This document shows, one piece after another, positions 1 through 8,423 of a stretch of 64,000 nt of DNA. This DNA comes from Brevibacterium permense (GTDB taxonomy: Bacteria; Actinomycetota; Actinomycetes; Actinomycetales; Brevibacteriaceae). The notes under the pieces are model-generated. The model searched no databases. It had not been told where the DNA came from and worked only from the letters and a program-made list of their open reading frames with translations. The number at the start of each line of letters is the position of its first letter. The stretch's first letter is position 1. Both the position numbers and the translations under genes were made by a program. The stretch spans positions 62,001 to 126,000 of the forward strand of contig NZ_QYCP01000092.1 of NCBI RefSeq assembly GCF_025506275.1, written 5' to 3'.

Positions 1-45
1 CGGGTGAACGTGTCGTGCCCGCCGACGGCCTCGAAGATGGAACCG

Positions 46-1137
46 TCAGTTGTCTGCGACATCGCTCGATCCTTCACTGGGGGAGTCCTCCTGCACGTTG
101 CTGCGGATCTCCTGGTCACTGGGCAGAGGCGAGGGATTCTCGGAATCCTCGGCGACTGCCGGAGCCATCGCCTTCTCCTGAGCGGGCAGGGTGCGCAGAA
201 CCGTCTCCTGCACCATACCGATCTGTCCGCCGCGCTTGGCCAGCTGGGTCATCAGTTCGGCACGGAAGGCACGCTCGACCATCCACTGCAGGTTCGGCTT
301 GGTCTTGACCATGGTGCGGATGACCCGGTGGGAGCCCGACAGCGACTGGACGCCGGCGATCTCGGGATCCTCCAACATCGCATTGGCCAGCTCGGGATCC
401 TTCCGCAGAGTGCGCGTGATGTCCGCGGTCATCTCGCGGTACTCATCCATCGAGGTCCGGTAGTCGAGCGGGATGTCGAGCACGGCACGAGCCCAGCCCT
501 GGGACAGGTTGCCCACACGCAGGATCTCGCCGTTGCGCACATGCCACAGGGTGCCGGTGAGGTCACGGATCTGGGTGCGGCGCAAACCGACGTCCTCGAC
601 TTCGCCGACGGCTTCGCCGAGGTCGACGGTGTCACCGATTCCGTACTGGTCTTCGATGACGATGAAGAATCCCGACAGATAGTCGCGGACGAGTTCCTGG
701 GCACCGAAGGCGATGGCAACACCGGCGATGCCGGCAGAAGCGAGGATCGGGGCGATATTGAAGCTCAGCGCATCAAGGATCATGAGGACCGCAATGACGC
801 TGACGAGGATCGTCGTCACGGACGACAGCATCCGCCCCACGGTCTTCGCCCGCTGGGCCCGGCGTGCTTTGATCGTCTGCTCATCGATTCCGGTCCGCTG
901 AGCCTCCATCGCGGTGGCGGAGAATTTCGTGCGACCGGCGCTTTCGGCTTTCTCGCTGCCGACGGTGCCCTTGGCCACCGCTGTGGTGAACCGGCGGATG
1001 AAGAGCCGGATGACGAGGTTGATGACGATCGCGCCGATGATGATCACGGTGATCTTCAGCGGCGCGCCGAGAAGGAAGGCCCCCCAGTCGAATTCACTTG
1101 CGTTCTGAACAGTGGAATCTATTGAAACAGAAGTCAT
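46..1137 (-). CDS. MscS-family mechanosensitive ion channel
   Basis: A 363-residue membrane protein of the small-conductance mechanosensitive channel family, which opens under membrane tension to release solutes during osmotic downshock. A hydrophobic helix lies near residues 25-45 and two more near 103-150. The last contains the glycine/alanine-rich pore-helix pattern (AGVAIAFGAQELVRDYLSGF), followed by the beta domain (EDQYGIGDTV) typical of MscS. The C-terminal tail (about 320-363) is acidic and Ser/Pro-rich, probably disordered and cytoplasmic. It lies 12 bases downstream of pepN on the same strand, so the two may be co-transcribed. Family assignment is firm; gating and ion preference cannot be read from sequence. 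Confidence 0.9.
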   Translation of the reverse strand: MTSVSIDSTVQNASEFDWGAFLLGAPLKITVIIIGAIVINLVIRLFIRRFTTAVAKGTVGSEKAESAGRTKFSATAMEAQRTGIDEQTIKARRAQRAKTVGRMLSSVTTILVSVIAVLMILDALSFNIAPILASAGIAGVAIAFGAQELVRDYLSGFFIVIEDQYGIGDTVDLGEAVGEVEDVGLRRTQIRDLTGTLWHVRNGEILRVGNLSQGWARAVLDIPLDYRTSMDEYREMTADITRTLRKDPELANAMLEDPEIAGVQSLSGSHRVIRTMVKTKPNLQWMVERAFRAELMTQLAKRGGQIGMVQETVLRTLPAQEKAMAPAVAEDSENPSPLPSDQEIRSNVQEDSPSEGSSDVADN

Positions 1138-1149
1138 GATCGTTCGAGC

Positions 1150-3828
1150 CTAGCTGTGAAGGTTCAATGATCCCTTGGAAGCGCTGGACACACGCTGAAC
1201 CTGCAGAGCGCGGTTCGCATCGGCGAGGTTCTCATTCATCAGACGGACCAGGCCCTTCGGCGCGGAGGGGTGATTCTCGAGCCACCGTGAGGTGGCGTCG
1301 ACTGTGGCAGAACTCACCGGCGGATACAGCCGCAGAGTCATCGTCTGCGCCATCTCCAGCGTGCGCGTCTCCCACCAACCGGCGACACGTGCGAAGTATT
1401 CGTCGGCGAACGACCGCAGCGGTGACTCTGCGGTGATGAGGTCTCCGGAGGCCGTCTGCAGACCGGTTCCGAAGCCCAGCGCGAGCGCGCCGAGCTCCGA
1501 GTTCGGCAGATTCGCATCGTCGACCATTCGTATGAAGGTCTGCGACTTCGACGCCGAGGTGGGCCGGGAGGCGCGCGCGGTCGCGGCGTGGCGCACACCG
1601 GTGGCGCTGGGATCCTGCCGGCTCATCTCCTCGACGATCGAATCGTCGACGGCGTCGTTCGAGCACAGCCCGATGATGATCTCCCAGGTCAGGTCCGTGT
1701 CCAGAGCGATCCCATAGATGCGTTCCGTGTCGGGGCGCAGCCAGGACTTCAACCGGTCCAGCTGAACGGATGTGGTTGCATGGCGGATGAACCCTCGCAC
1801 GAACTGGAACGCTTGGTCCGTTCCCTCCTCGGTGGTTTCGAGCAGTTCGATGAACCGGTCGGACACCTGGGCGTGCATCTGCTCCCGCTCCCGTGGGGGC
1901 AGATAGGATGCGATCGCGGTGTCGAGCTGACGCATCTGTGTGAGCAGTCCGGAGGAATGGGTGATGGCGCTCAGGTGGGTGAGCACGGTGTTGATGTAGT
2001 CGTGGACGGGCCGTTCGCCGTCACGAACCTCATCCCACAGCGTTGCCAGCACGAGGAGCTGGGTGAGCGAATCGTCGAAGTCACCCAGTCTGTTCGCCGC
2101 CGTTTCCATGCTGCGGGCGTCGAAGCGGACCTTCGCATAGCTGAGATCGGCGTCGTTGACGACGACGACATCGGGCAGAGCCAGGCCTCGGGCCTCGTCC
2201 ACTTCTGCCGATTCTCCGTCGATGTCGAGGGGGAACGAATAGGTGCGTTGCAGACGTCCCTGTCCGTTGTCCTTATAGAAGCCGACGGCCAATCGGTGCG
2301 GACGCAGCGATGGGGCGGGCTGTCCCGCAATCGACCAAGGCTTCTGAGTCACGAGCAGGCGCGAGATCGTCTGCTCGTCCGTTCCCGATGCCTCTGCCGT
2401 GCCATCACCGGCCTCAGTGGTGACGACGGCTTCGAGGAGGTTGACCCCGGACTCTTCGAGCCACAGCTTCGACCAGCTCTCCAGATCGCGGCCCGAGGTG
2501 GATTCGAGCTCGGTGAGGAGGTCTGAGAGCTCGGTGTTCGACCATGCGTGCTTGTCGAAGTAGTTCTTGAGACCGGAGAAGAATTCGTCTCGACCGACCC
2601 AGGCCACGAGCTGTTTGAGCACGGAAGCGCCCTTGGCGTAGGTGATTCCGTCGAAGTTGACCTCGACGTCGGCGAGGTCCTCGATGGGGGCGACGATCGG
2701 GTGAGTGCTCGGCAGCTGATCCTGACGGTAGGCCCAGGACTTCTCGATCGTGGCGAAGGTCGTCCACGCATCGGCGAACTCGGTGGCCTCCGCTGTCGCC
2801 AGGGTCGACATGAATTCGGCGAAGGACTCGTTGAGCCACAGATCGTTCCACCAGCGCATCGTCACAAGATCGCCGAACCACATATGGGCGAGCTCGTGGA
2901 GGATCGTCACCGTCCGGCGTTCGACGAGAGCCTCGGTAGGTCGGGACCGGAACACATAGTTCTCGAGGATCGTCACGGCACCGGCATTCTCCATCGCTCC
3001 GGCATTGAACTCGGGCACGAAGAGCTGATCGTACTTCTCGAACGGATAGGCGACACCGAACTCCCGTTCGAAGAACTCGAAGCCGGCCTTCGTGATCCGA
3101 AACAGCTTCGTCGCATCGAGGTGCTCAAGCAGGGACGCGCGGCAGTACAGTCCCAGAGGAACAATCGAACCGTCGGAGGAAGTCAGCTGCGAATGCACAG
3201 ATTCATACGGACCGGCGATGATCGCGGTGATGTACGACGAGATCGGCGTGGTGGGGGCGAACTGCCACACGGCCATGCCCTCCTGCGGTGTCTCTCCGAG
3301 CTCGGCGAAGGTCTCCTTCGGGTCGCTCGGTGTCGGAGTGGGGGAGTTCGAGACGACGGTCCATTTCTCCGGTGCGACGACGGTGAAGGAGAAGGGAGAT
3401 TTGATATCAGGCTGCTCGAACACGGGGAAGACACGTCGGGCGTCGGGGACCTCGAACTGGGAGTAGAGGTAGATCTCGTCATCGATCGGATCTACGAATC
3501 GGTGCAGACCTTCTCCGGTGTTCATATACGTGAAATGGGCGTCGACGATGAGTTCGTTCTCAGCGGCAAGACCCGGAAGGGTGATGCGAGCCGGTGCGAC
3601 CACCTTGGCGAGGTCGAGGTCGGCGCCGTTGAGGTGCACGCGTTCGACACTGGCGGTGATGGCGTCGATGAACGTCGTCGACTCCGGTGCTGCGGTGAAG
3701 CGGATGCGTGAACGGACACGGAAGCTCTCACCGACTCCTGTGAGGATCAGAGTGTGCTCGTAGCTCGAGACGTCCACGATGGCGGAACGTTCGCGCGCTT
3801 CGCTGCGGCTGAGATTGTGTTGCGGCAC
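1150..3828 (-). CDS. pepN: Aminopeptidase N, M1 zinc metallopeptidase
   Basis: An 892-residue cytoplasmic M1 aminopeptidase that removes N-terminal residues from peptides. The substrate-anchoring GAMEN motif is at residues 277-281. The zinc site is HELAH at 311-315 with the third ligand Glu334 (HExxH-x18-E). The C-terminal half is the helical ERAP1-like domain. Length matches actinobacterial PepN (about 850-900 residues). There is no signal peptide. The start was chosen because the beta-strand domain follows directly (SSYEHTLILTG). It is divergent from the DsbA-fold gene at 4022, with a 193-base spacer. Confidence 0.95.
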   Translation of the reverse strand: MPQHNLSRSEARERSAIVDVSSYEHTLILTGVGESFRVRSRIRFTAAPESTTFIDAITASVERVHLNGADLDLAKVVAPARITLPGLAAENELIVDAHFTYMNTGEGLHRFVDPIDDEIYLYSQFEVPDARRVFPVFEQPDIKSPFSFTVVAPEKWTVVSNSPTPTPSDPKETFAELGETPQEGMAVWQFAPTTPISSYITAIIAGPYESVHSQLTSSDGSIVPLGLYCRASLLEHLDATKLFRITKAGFEFFEREFGVAYPFEKYDQLFVPEFNAGAMENAGAVTILENYVFRSRPTEALVERRTVTILHELAHMWFGDLVTMRWWNDLWLNESFAEFMSTLATAEATEFADAWTTFATIEKSWAYRQDQLPSTHPIVAPIEDLADVEVNFDGITYAKGASVLKQLVAWVGRDEFFSGLKNYFDKHAWSNTELSDLLTELESTSGRDLESWSKLWLEESGVNLLEAVVTTEAGDGTAEASGTDEQTISRLLVTQKPWSIAGQPAPSLRPHRLAVGFYKDNGQGRLQRTYSFPLDIDGESAEVDEARGLALPDVVVVNDADLSYAKVRFDARSMETAANRLGDFDDSLTQLLVLATLWDEVRDGERPVHDYINTVLTHLSAITHSSGLLTQMRQLDTAIASYLPPREREQMHAQVSDRFIELLETTEEGTDQAFQFVRGFIRHATTSVQLDRLKSWLRPDTERIYGIALDTDLTWEIIIGLCSNDAVDDSIVEEMSRQDPSATGVRHAATARASRPTSASKSQTFIRMVDDANLPNSELGALALGFGTGLQTASGDLITAESPLRSFADEYFARVAGWWETRTLEMAQTMTLRLYPPVSSATVDATSRWLENHPSAPKGLVRLMNENLADANRALQVQRVSSASKGSLNLHS

Positions 3829-4021
3829 AGTGAGGTGACCTTCGCTTCGGGAACCGGATGTACCCGGTCATTCTTTCATGGACGCGCCCAGGTGCGGTGA
3901 TAACGGCAGCACTGATCACGATTCGACCGCAGTCCCCGCATTCGGCTGGTCTTGATAGATTGAACACCGACACGAAGGGTGCCCGGCACGGGGCCCACAA
4001 GCTTGCGACAGAGGAGAGACT
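3829..4021. promoter_or_regulatory. Divergent intergenic region with rightward -10 box
   Basis: This spacer separates leftward pepN from the rightward DsbA-fold gene. A TAGATT hexamer at 3956-3961 fits the actinobacterial TANNNT -10 consensus and would start a transcript about 55 bases before the GTG at 4022. A purine-rich ribosome binding site (gaggagag) lies just before that GTG. No clear operator is visible. Confidence 0.45.
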
Positions 4022-4627
4022 GTGAGCAGAGAAACACTCGATCTGTGGTTCGACACGGCCTGCCCGTGGGCATGGATGACCTCACGCTGGGGTCTCGAAG
4101 TGGCGAAGGTCCGCGACATCGAGGTGAAGTTCCACCCGATGAGCCTGAACTTCCTCAACCGTGACAAGGACATTCCTGAGGACTACCGGGCGCTGATGAA
4201 CCGGGCCCTGGCCCCGATGCGCATCGTCACGGCCGCGATCGCCGAGCACGGTGAGGAGATCACCGAACCGCTCTACACCGCGATCGGCACTCGCATCCAC
4301 CCTGGAGGGGAGAAGGATTTCGAGAAAGCCGTCTCCGAGGCGCTCACCGAACTGCAGCTGCCCGCCGAGCTGATGAAGTACGGCGAGACCGACGACTACG
4401 ATGCACAGCTCCAGGCCTCCCATGACGAGGCTCTGAGCTTGGTCGGCGACGATGTCGGCACACCGATCTGCCGGGTTGCCGGAACCGCATTCTTCGGTCC
4501 CGTCGTCACTCCCGCTCCAAAGGGAGAGGACGCCGGACGGCTCTTCGACGGAGTTCTCGCGGTCGCCTCGACGCCGGGATTCTTCGAACTCAAGCGCACC
4601 CGTGACCAGGGCCCGAACTTCGACTGA
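4022..4627 (+). CDS. DsbA-fold thiol oxidoreductase, mycothiol-dependent nitroreductase-like
   Basis: A 201-residue thioredoxin-fold protein of the DsbA superfamily, similar in pattern to actinobacterial proteins such as M. tuberculosis Rv2466c (a mycothiol-dependent reductase). The active-site region reads FDTACPWAWMTSRW at residues 9-22. The usual CPWC motif is therefore CPWA: the first Cys is kept and the resolving Cys is Ala. The cis-Pro loop is near GTPICRVAG (about 146-154). There is no signal peptide, so it acts in the cytoplasm. The GTG start has a strong upstream ribosome binding site. A single-Cys form would fit a monothiol mechanism using mycothiol; this is inferred. Confidence 0.8.
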   Translation: MSRETLDLWFDTACPWAWMTSRWGLEVAKVRDIEVKFHPMSLNFLNRDKDIPEDYRALMNRALAPMRIVTAAIAEHGEEITEPLYTAIGTRIHPGGEKDFEKAVSEALTELQLPAELMKYGETDDYDAQLQASHDEALSLVGDDVGTPICRVAGTAFFGPVVTPAPKGEDAGRLFDGVLAVASTPGFFELKRTRDQGPNFD

Positions 4628-4726
4628 GGCTCTCAGTCACGCTCAGCTGAGGCGTCCAGCCCAGCTGCGCAGTCCCGTCCATGCACGGGATCAATCGATC
4701 ACCAGATCCCACCGAAAGGCACAGAT

Positions 4727-5200
4727 ATGAAGGTTCACCTCGGCACCGACCACGCCGGATTCGAATTCAAAGAGGTCCTCAAGGCTCATCTCGAGACCGC
4801 AGGACACGAAGTCGTCGACCACGGCGCCCACGAGTATGACGCTCTCGATGACTACCCGGCATTCTGCATCGCTGCGGCACAGGGCGTCGTCGATGACCAG
4901 GCAGCCGGTGTCGACGCTCTCGGCGTTGTGATCGGCGGTTCGGGCAACGGCGAACAGATGGCCGCGAACCTCGTCAAGGGCGCACGCACCGCTCTGGCCT
5001 GGAACCCGGAGATCTCGAAGCTGGCCCGTCAGCACAACAATGCTCAGATCGTCGCCGTCGGTGCCCGCCAGAACCCCGAAGCCGAGGCCATCGCCATCGT
5101 CGACGCCTTCCTGGCCGAACCGTTCTCCGGCGATGAGCGCCACGAACGTCGCATCGACATCATGGCGAAATACGAGGAGCAGGGCCAGCAGGCTCTGTGA
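4727..5200 (+). CDS. rpiB: Ribose-5-phosphate isomerase B
   Basis: A 157-residue cytoplasmic enzyme that interconverts ribose 5-phosphate and ribulose 5-phosphate in the pentose phosphate pathway. The N-terminus (MKVHLGTDHAGFEFK) is the RpiB phosphate-binding region. The active-site segment GGSGNGEQ has Glu76 where the mycobacterial enzyme uses its catalytic Glu, instead of the Cys of the E. coli type. A gaaagg ribosome binding site lies 7 bases before the ATG. The alcohol dehydrogenase gene follows after 13 bases and is probably in the same transcript. Confidence 0.95.
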   Translation: MKVHLGTDHAGFEFKEVLKAHLETAGHEVVDHGAHEYDALDDYPAFCIAAAQGVVDDQAAGVDALGVVIGGSGNGEQMAANLVKGARTALAWNPEISKLARQHNNAQIVAVGARQNPEAEAIAIVDAFLAEPFSGDERHERRIDIMAKYEEQGQQAL

Positions 5201-5213
5201 GAGGGAGAGCACT

Positions 5214-6326
5214 GTGAAGATACAGGGCGCTGTGCTGCGAGAGATGGAACGGCCTCGGCCCTTTGCGCAGTCGAAGCCGATTGCGGTAGAGAGCCTCGAA
5301 CTCGATGCGCCGGGTCCCGGTGAGATGCTCATCCGGATGACGGCTGCAGGAGTCTGCCATTCGGACCTCTCCGTCGTCGATGGCAACAGGCCCCGCCCGC
5401 TGCCAATGCTGCTCGGTCACGAAGGGGCGGGAATCGTCGAGAAACTCGGCGACGGCGTCGATGATCTCGAGATCGGGCAGCAGGTCGTCACGGTGTTCCT
5501 GCCGCGATGCGGGGAATGCGCGAACTGCCGCACTGACGGGAAGCTGCCCTGCACGCCTGGCAGTGCGACGAACGGAGCCGGGACCCTGCCGTTCGACGGA
5601 CACAAGGTGCGTCTCCACGACGACTCCGGCGCCGAGGTGCTCCACCACCTCGGTGCGTCCGTGTTCGCCACTCACGCAGTGGTCAACCGGGCATCAGTGG
5701 TTCCCGTCGGCGCCGATGTTCCCGCCTCCATCGCTGCGGTGCTCGGCTGCGCCGTGCTCACCGGCGGGGGAGCGGTGCTCAACGCGGGACGGCCGGGACC
5801 GGATGACGAGGTGATGATCGTCGGCCTCGGCGGAGTCGGAATGGCCGCGCTCATCACGGCTCTGTCGATCGAGACCGCCGGAGTCATCGGCGTCGACGCG
5901 AACCCCGATAAGCTGGTGCGGGCGAAGGAACTCGGCGCCGTCGAGGTCTACACCCCCGAGCAGCTTGGCCAGAGGACAGCGCCGATCGTCATCGAATGCG
6001 TCGGGCATGCTCGGGCCTTCGAGACCGCGTTCACGGCCACAGCTGTCGGTGGGACGACTGTGACGGTGGGGTTGCCAGCCCCGGATGCGCAGTCTCACAT
6101 CACCCCGGTGACCCTGACAGCCGAGGCCCGGACCGTGATCGGCTCCTATCTGGGTTCGGCCGTGCCGAGTCGGGATATCCCCGTCTATGCTCAGCTGTGG
6201 AGAGAAGGCAAGCTGCCCGTCGAGGAGCTCATCTCCGACACGATCAAGCTGAACGACCTCAACGAGGCCTTCGACGCGCTCTCCGACGGGACGGTCGTCA
6301 GGCAGGTCATCGACTTCGAGGCGTGA
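5214..6326 (+). CDS. Zinc-dependent alcohol dehydrogenase
   Basis: A 370-residue medium-chain dehydrogenase. Catalytic zinc ligands appear as Cys48 (GVCHSD) and His69-Glu70 (GHEGAGIVE). Structural zinc cysteines are 99, 102, 105 and 113 (CGECANCRTDGKLPC). The NAD(H)-binding GLGGVG motif lies near 200. The pattern is close to the class III/mycothiol- or NDMA-dependent alcohol dehydrogenase group, but the substrate is unknown. The GTG at 5214 was chosen: it follows gagggagag and leaves a 13-base gap after rpiB, whereas the open frame continues upstream only by reading through rpiB in another frame. Confidence 0.9.
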   Translation: MKIQGAVLREMERPRPFAQSKPIAVESLELDAPGPGEMLIRMTAAGVCHSDLSVVDGNRPRPLPMLLGHEGAGIVEKLGDGVDDLEIGQQVVTVFLPRCGECANCRTDGKLPCTPGSATNGAGTLPFDGHKVRLHDDSGAEVLHHLGASVFATHAVVNRASVVPVGADVPASIAAVLGCAVLTGGGAVLNAGRPGPDDEVMIVGLGGVGMAALITALSIETAGVIGVDANPDKLVRAKELGAVEVYTPEQLGQRTAPIVIECVGHARAFETAFTATAVGGTTVTVGLPAPDAQSHITPVTLTAEARTVIGSYLGSAVPSRDIPVYAQLWREGKLPVEELISDTIKLNDLNEAFDALSDGTVVRQVIDFEA

Positions 6327-6380
6327 GCGGCGGCAGCGACATCAGGCTGACCTCAGGCAAGCGTGTCGGGACATGAAGAA

Positions 6381-6408
6381 GCCGCCCGGACCGATTGGTC
6401 CGGGCGGC
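6381..6408 (-). terminator. Intrinsic terminator after tRNA-Pro
   Basis: A perfect 12-bp GC-rich stem (gccgcccggacc with its complement) around a 4-base loop. On the minus strand it is followed by TTCTTC. It lies 9 bases beyond the tRNA-Pro 3' end. Confidence 0.8.
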
Positions 6409-6417
6409 TGAAGTCTG

Positions 6418-6491
6418 TCGGGATGACAGGATTTGAACCTGCGACCCTCTGTTCCCAAAACAGATGCGCTACCAAGCTGCGCCACATCCCG
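6418..6491 (-). tRNA. tRNA-Pro (TGG)
   Basis: Reading the minus strand, a 7-bp acceptor stem CGGGATG/CATCCCG encloses a D-arm, an anticodon loop TTTTGGGA with anticodon TGG, and a T-arm with GGTTCAAATCC. The discriminator base is A at 6418. CCA is not encoded. Confidence 0.95.
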
Positions 6492-6612
6492 CGACGGCTC
6501 CTATCTAACCACAGGCGGGTCGCGACGTGCACCTTGCGAATCGCGCAAACCCGTCAATGCGACGCACCTCACAGTGAGATCGCAGGAGTGACGCAGGTCA
6601 CCGAATGTGGAT

Positions 6613-6642
6613 TTGGCGCTCGGTGAAGTTCTCGACTATAGT
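6613..6642 (+). promoter_or_regulatory. Promoter of tRNA-Gly
   Basis: TTGGCG at 6613-6618 and TATAGT at 6637-6642, separated by 18 bases, form a near-consensus housekeeping promoter. The predicted start is about 8 bases before the tRNA. Confidence 0.65.
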
Positions 6643-6656
6643 CGAACTCGCAACAC

Positions 6657-6730
6657 GGGGATGTAGCTCAATGGTAGAGCCTCAGTCTTCCAAACTGATG
6701 GTGCGGGTTCGATTCCCGTCATCCCCTCCA
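6657..6730 (+). tRNA. tRNA-Gly (TCC)
   Basis: The acceptor stem GGGGATG (6657-6663) pairs with CATCCCC (6720-6726). The anticodon loop carries TCC, the T-loop reads GGTTCGATTCC, the discriminator is T and CCA is encoded at 6728-6730. Confidence 0.95.
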
Positions 6731-6732
6731 CG

Positions 6733-6762
6733 AACCGGTCTGACCTGATAGTCAGGCCGGTT
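6733..6762 (+). terminator. Intrinsic terminator after tRNA-Gly
   Basis: A hairpin of about 12 bp (aaccggtctgac with gtcaggccggtt, one G-T pair), then TTCTTCG. It starts 3 bases after the tRNA CCA end. Confidence 0.75.
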
Positions 6763-6792
6763 TCTTCGTTCTCGGACGGGTAAGATCCTCAG

Positions 6793-8211
6793 ATGACCAC
6801 AGTGGATCAGCCGCCGCAGAGCACGCCCTCTCGCGATGAGCGGGACATTGCGTCCGCTATCGCGCGGCCCAGCCGGCGAGCGATGCTCACCGGAGCGGTC
6901 GCCGGGATCGGTGTGATCGGTCTCGGTTCGGCGATCACCGCAGCCCTCGCCGAGGCGGCCCAACCGGATCCCGTCCGCTCGGTCACCGCCGCCTACACCG
7001 GATCGGGTCGGCGTGAAGCCCTCGACGCCGTCGCCGCGCGACGCCTGCCCGCACAGTCACGAGTCATGCCGGATCTGTCCGATCCGGGCCCGGCCCGGAG
7101 GCAGCGGGAATTCCTCGACAGATGCGAATCGTGGCTGGGATCTCTGCCTGCCCATCGCCGCGACCTCGCTGTCTCCGCCCTGCTCGACCTATGGGTCCTC
7201 AGTGACGAGCTGCCCGCGCCGGTCGCCGGATGGGCCGATGCCTGGCGTTATGTCTGGCCGCGGGACACCGCGTTCTCTGCAGTGGCTCTGGCGCGGGTCG
7301 GGTTGTCGGAACTGTCATGGAGCCATCTGCGCTGCCTGCAGTCCGTACAGGCGGTCGACGGGTCGTTCGCCGCCCGCGTCGACCCGTCGACCGGGCTGGC
7401 CCCGGACGATCGCGAGTCGCAGTTCGACTCCCTCGGTCTCGCCCTGTGGGCGATCTCCGAAGTGCATTCGGTGTCCACAGCAATGGCCGCGCAGTTCGAC
7501 CTCGGTGAGTTCGATGACCTTCTGCGACGGACCACTCGGCGTCTCTTCGATCTCACCGATCGCGGTCGCAGCCTGCCTCCGGTCGGCCCTGACTATTGGG
7601 AAGTCGGAGAATCCCAGGTCTCACTCGGCCTGGCCGGGCCGACTCTGGTCGGGATGAACTCACTCACCGCACTGACCAAGGCTGATGGGGATCTGTGGAG
7701 TCGCCTCGGCGAGGACGCGGCAGCCGTCCTGCTCGCAGCGGATGATTTTCGTGCGACCTTCGCTCGGACCTTCGGAGCCAATGGGATGCAGCGGTACCCC
7801 ACCTCGGGCGGTTCGGATTCGGCCATTGCCTACCTGCCAGCGGCCGGGCTCGTGCCGGAGCGATCAGAGGGGATCTACGCGCTCGAACCCGAGCTTCTCG
7901 CCGGAGTCTGGGACCGCCTCGAACAGCCGGCCGGAGGGATCAAGCCCGGACACGGCTGGATCATCGACCGGTCCAGCTGGACGCCGTCGACGTCGCTCAT
8001 GGGGCTCGGCTTCGCGCGCCTCGGGCTCAGCGAGCGGGCCGAATCGATTCTCGACTGGCTGGCAGAACACCGCACGAGCGCAGGGTCTCTGCCGGAGAAG
8101 ATCAGCGGGGACGGCGTTCCGGTCTCCGTGGCGCCGCTGTCGTGGACGGCGGCCAATGTCATCATCACCCTCGACGAACTCTACGGGCACAGAGGTGGAG
8201 CGAGCTCGTGA
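6793..8211 (+). CDS. Tat-exported GH15-like (glucoamylase-fold) protein
   Basis: A 472-residue protein with a probable twin-arginine signal: Arg28-Arg29 (PSRRAMLTG) followed by a hydrophobic stretch to about residue 54. The mature part has six-hairpin glycosidase hallmarks: WRYVWPRDTAF (151-161), DSLGLALWAISEV, and a C-terminal LPEKI...PLSWTAANVI block as in GH15 enzymes. A role in alpha-glucan hydrolysis outside the membrane is therefore likely, but catalytic acids cannot be assigned safely. A TAAGAT -10 box at 6781-6786 ends 6 bases before the ATG, so the mRNA is probably leaderless. It stands between the tRNA-Gly terminator and tig. Confidence 0.75.
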   Translation: MTTVDQPPQSTPSRDERDIASAIARPSRRAMLTGAVAGIGVIGLGSAITAALAEAAQPDPVRSVTAAYTGSGRREALDAVAARRLPAQSRVMPDLSDPGPARRQREFLDRCESWLGSLPAHRRDLAVSALLDLWVLSDELPAPVAGWADAWRYVWPRDTAFSAVALARVGLSELSWSHLRCLQSVQAVDGSFAARVDPSTGLAPDDRESQFDSLGLALWAISEVHSVSTAMAAQFDLGEFDDLLRRTTRRLFDLTDRGRSLPPVGPDYWEVGESQVSLGLAGPTLVGMNSLTALTKADGDLWSRLGEDAAAVLLAADDFRATFARTFGANGMQRYPTSGGSDSAIAYLPAAGLVPERSEGIYALEPELLAGVWDRLEQPAGGIKPGHGWIIDRSSWTPSTSLMGLGFARLGLSERAESILDWLAEHRTSAGSLPEKISGDGVPVSVAPLSWTAANVIITLDELYGHRGGASS

Positions 8212-8220
8212 AATCACCCC

Positions 8221-8254
8221 GGTTTCGCGTATCGGGCGGGGTTTCGCGTAACAT
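8221..8254 (+). promoter_or_regulatory. Tandem GGTTTCGCGTA repeat overlapping tig promoter
   Basis: The 11-mer GGTTTCGCGTA occurs at 8221-8231 and again at 8240-8250, a 19-base period. The second copy runs into TAACAT (8249-8254), a TANNNT -10 candidate. The repeat would therefore sit over the -35 and -10 zones of a tig promoter with a leader of about 160 bases. Confidence 0.4.
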
Positions 8255-8311
8255 AGGGGATTGCGTCTTGCGGACGTGCGCGAACTATTCGTGGACTTTC
8301 GCTCCCTCTAA

Positions 8312-8420
8312 GGTCACGAGATGACCGATCAGGCTGTGAGATGGCCGTTTGCGGTCACGAACCCGGATGATCAGGTCGGAGATGACCGAAATTGCATGAC
8401 TGTCGAATTTGAAAGGTCAC
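8312..8420 (+). promoter_or_regulatory. Four phased GGTC(AC) half-sites in the tig leader
   Basis: GGTCAC occurs at 8312, 8353 and 8415, and GGTCGG at 8374. The spacings 41, 21 and 41 are close to whole DNA helical turns. Two copies pair with a downstream TGACC (8322-8326 and 8383-8387) to make short inverted repeats, both containing GAGATGACCGA. The last copy overlaps the tig ribosome binding site. Confidence 0.35.
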
Positions 8421-8423
8421 ACT

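Noticed and set aside
5040-5213. A longer alcohol dehydrogenase beginning inside rpiB
   Set aside because: The extra 58 codons read rpiB in another frame; the GTG at 5214 has a ribosome binding site and the family N-terminus.
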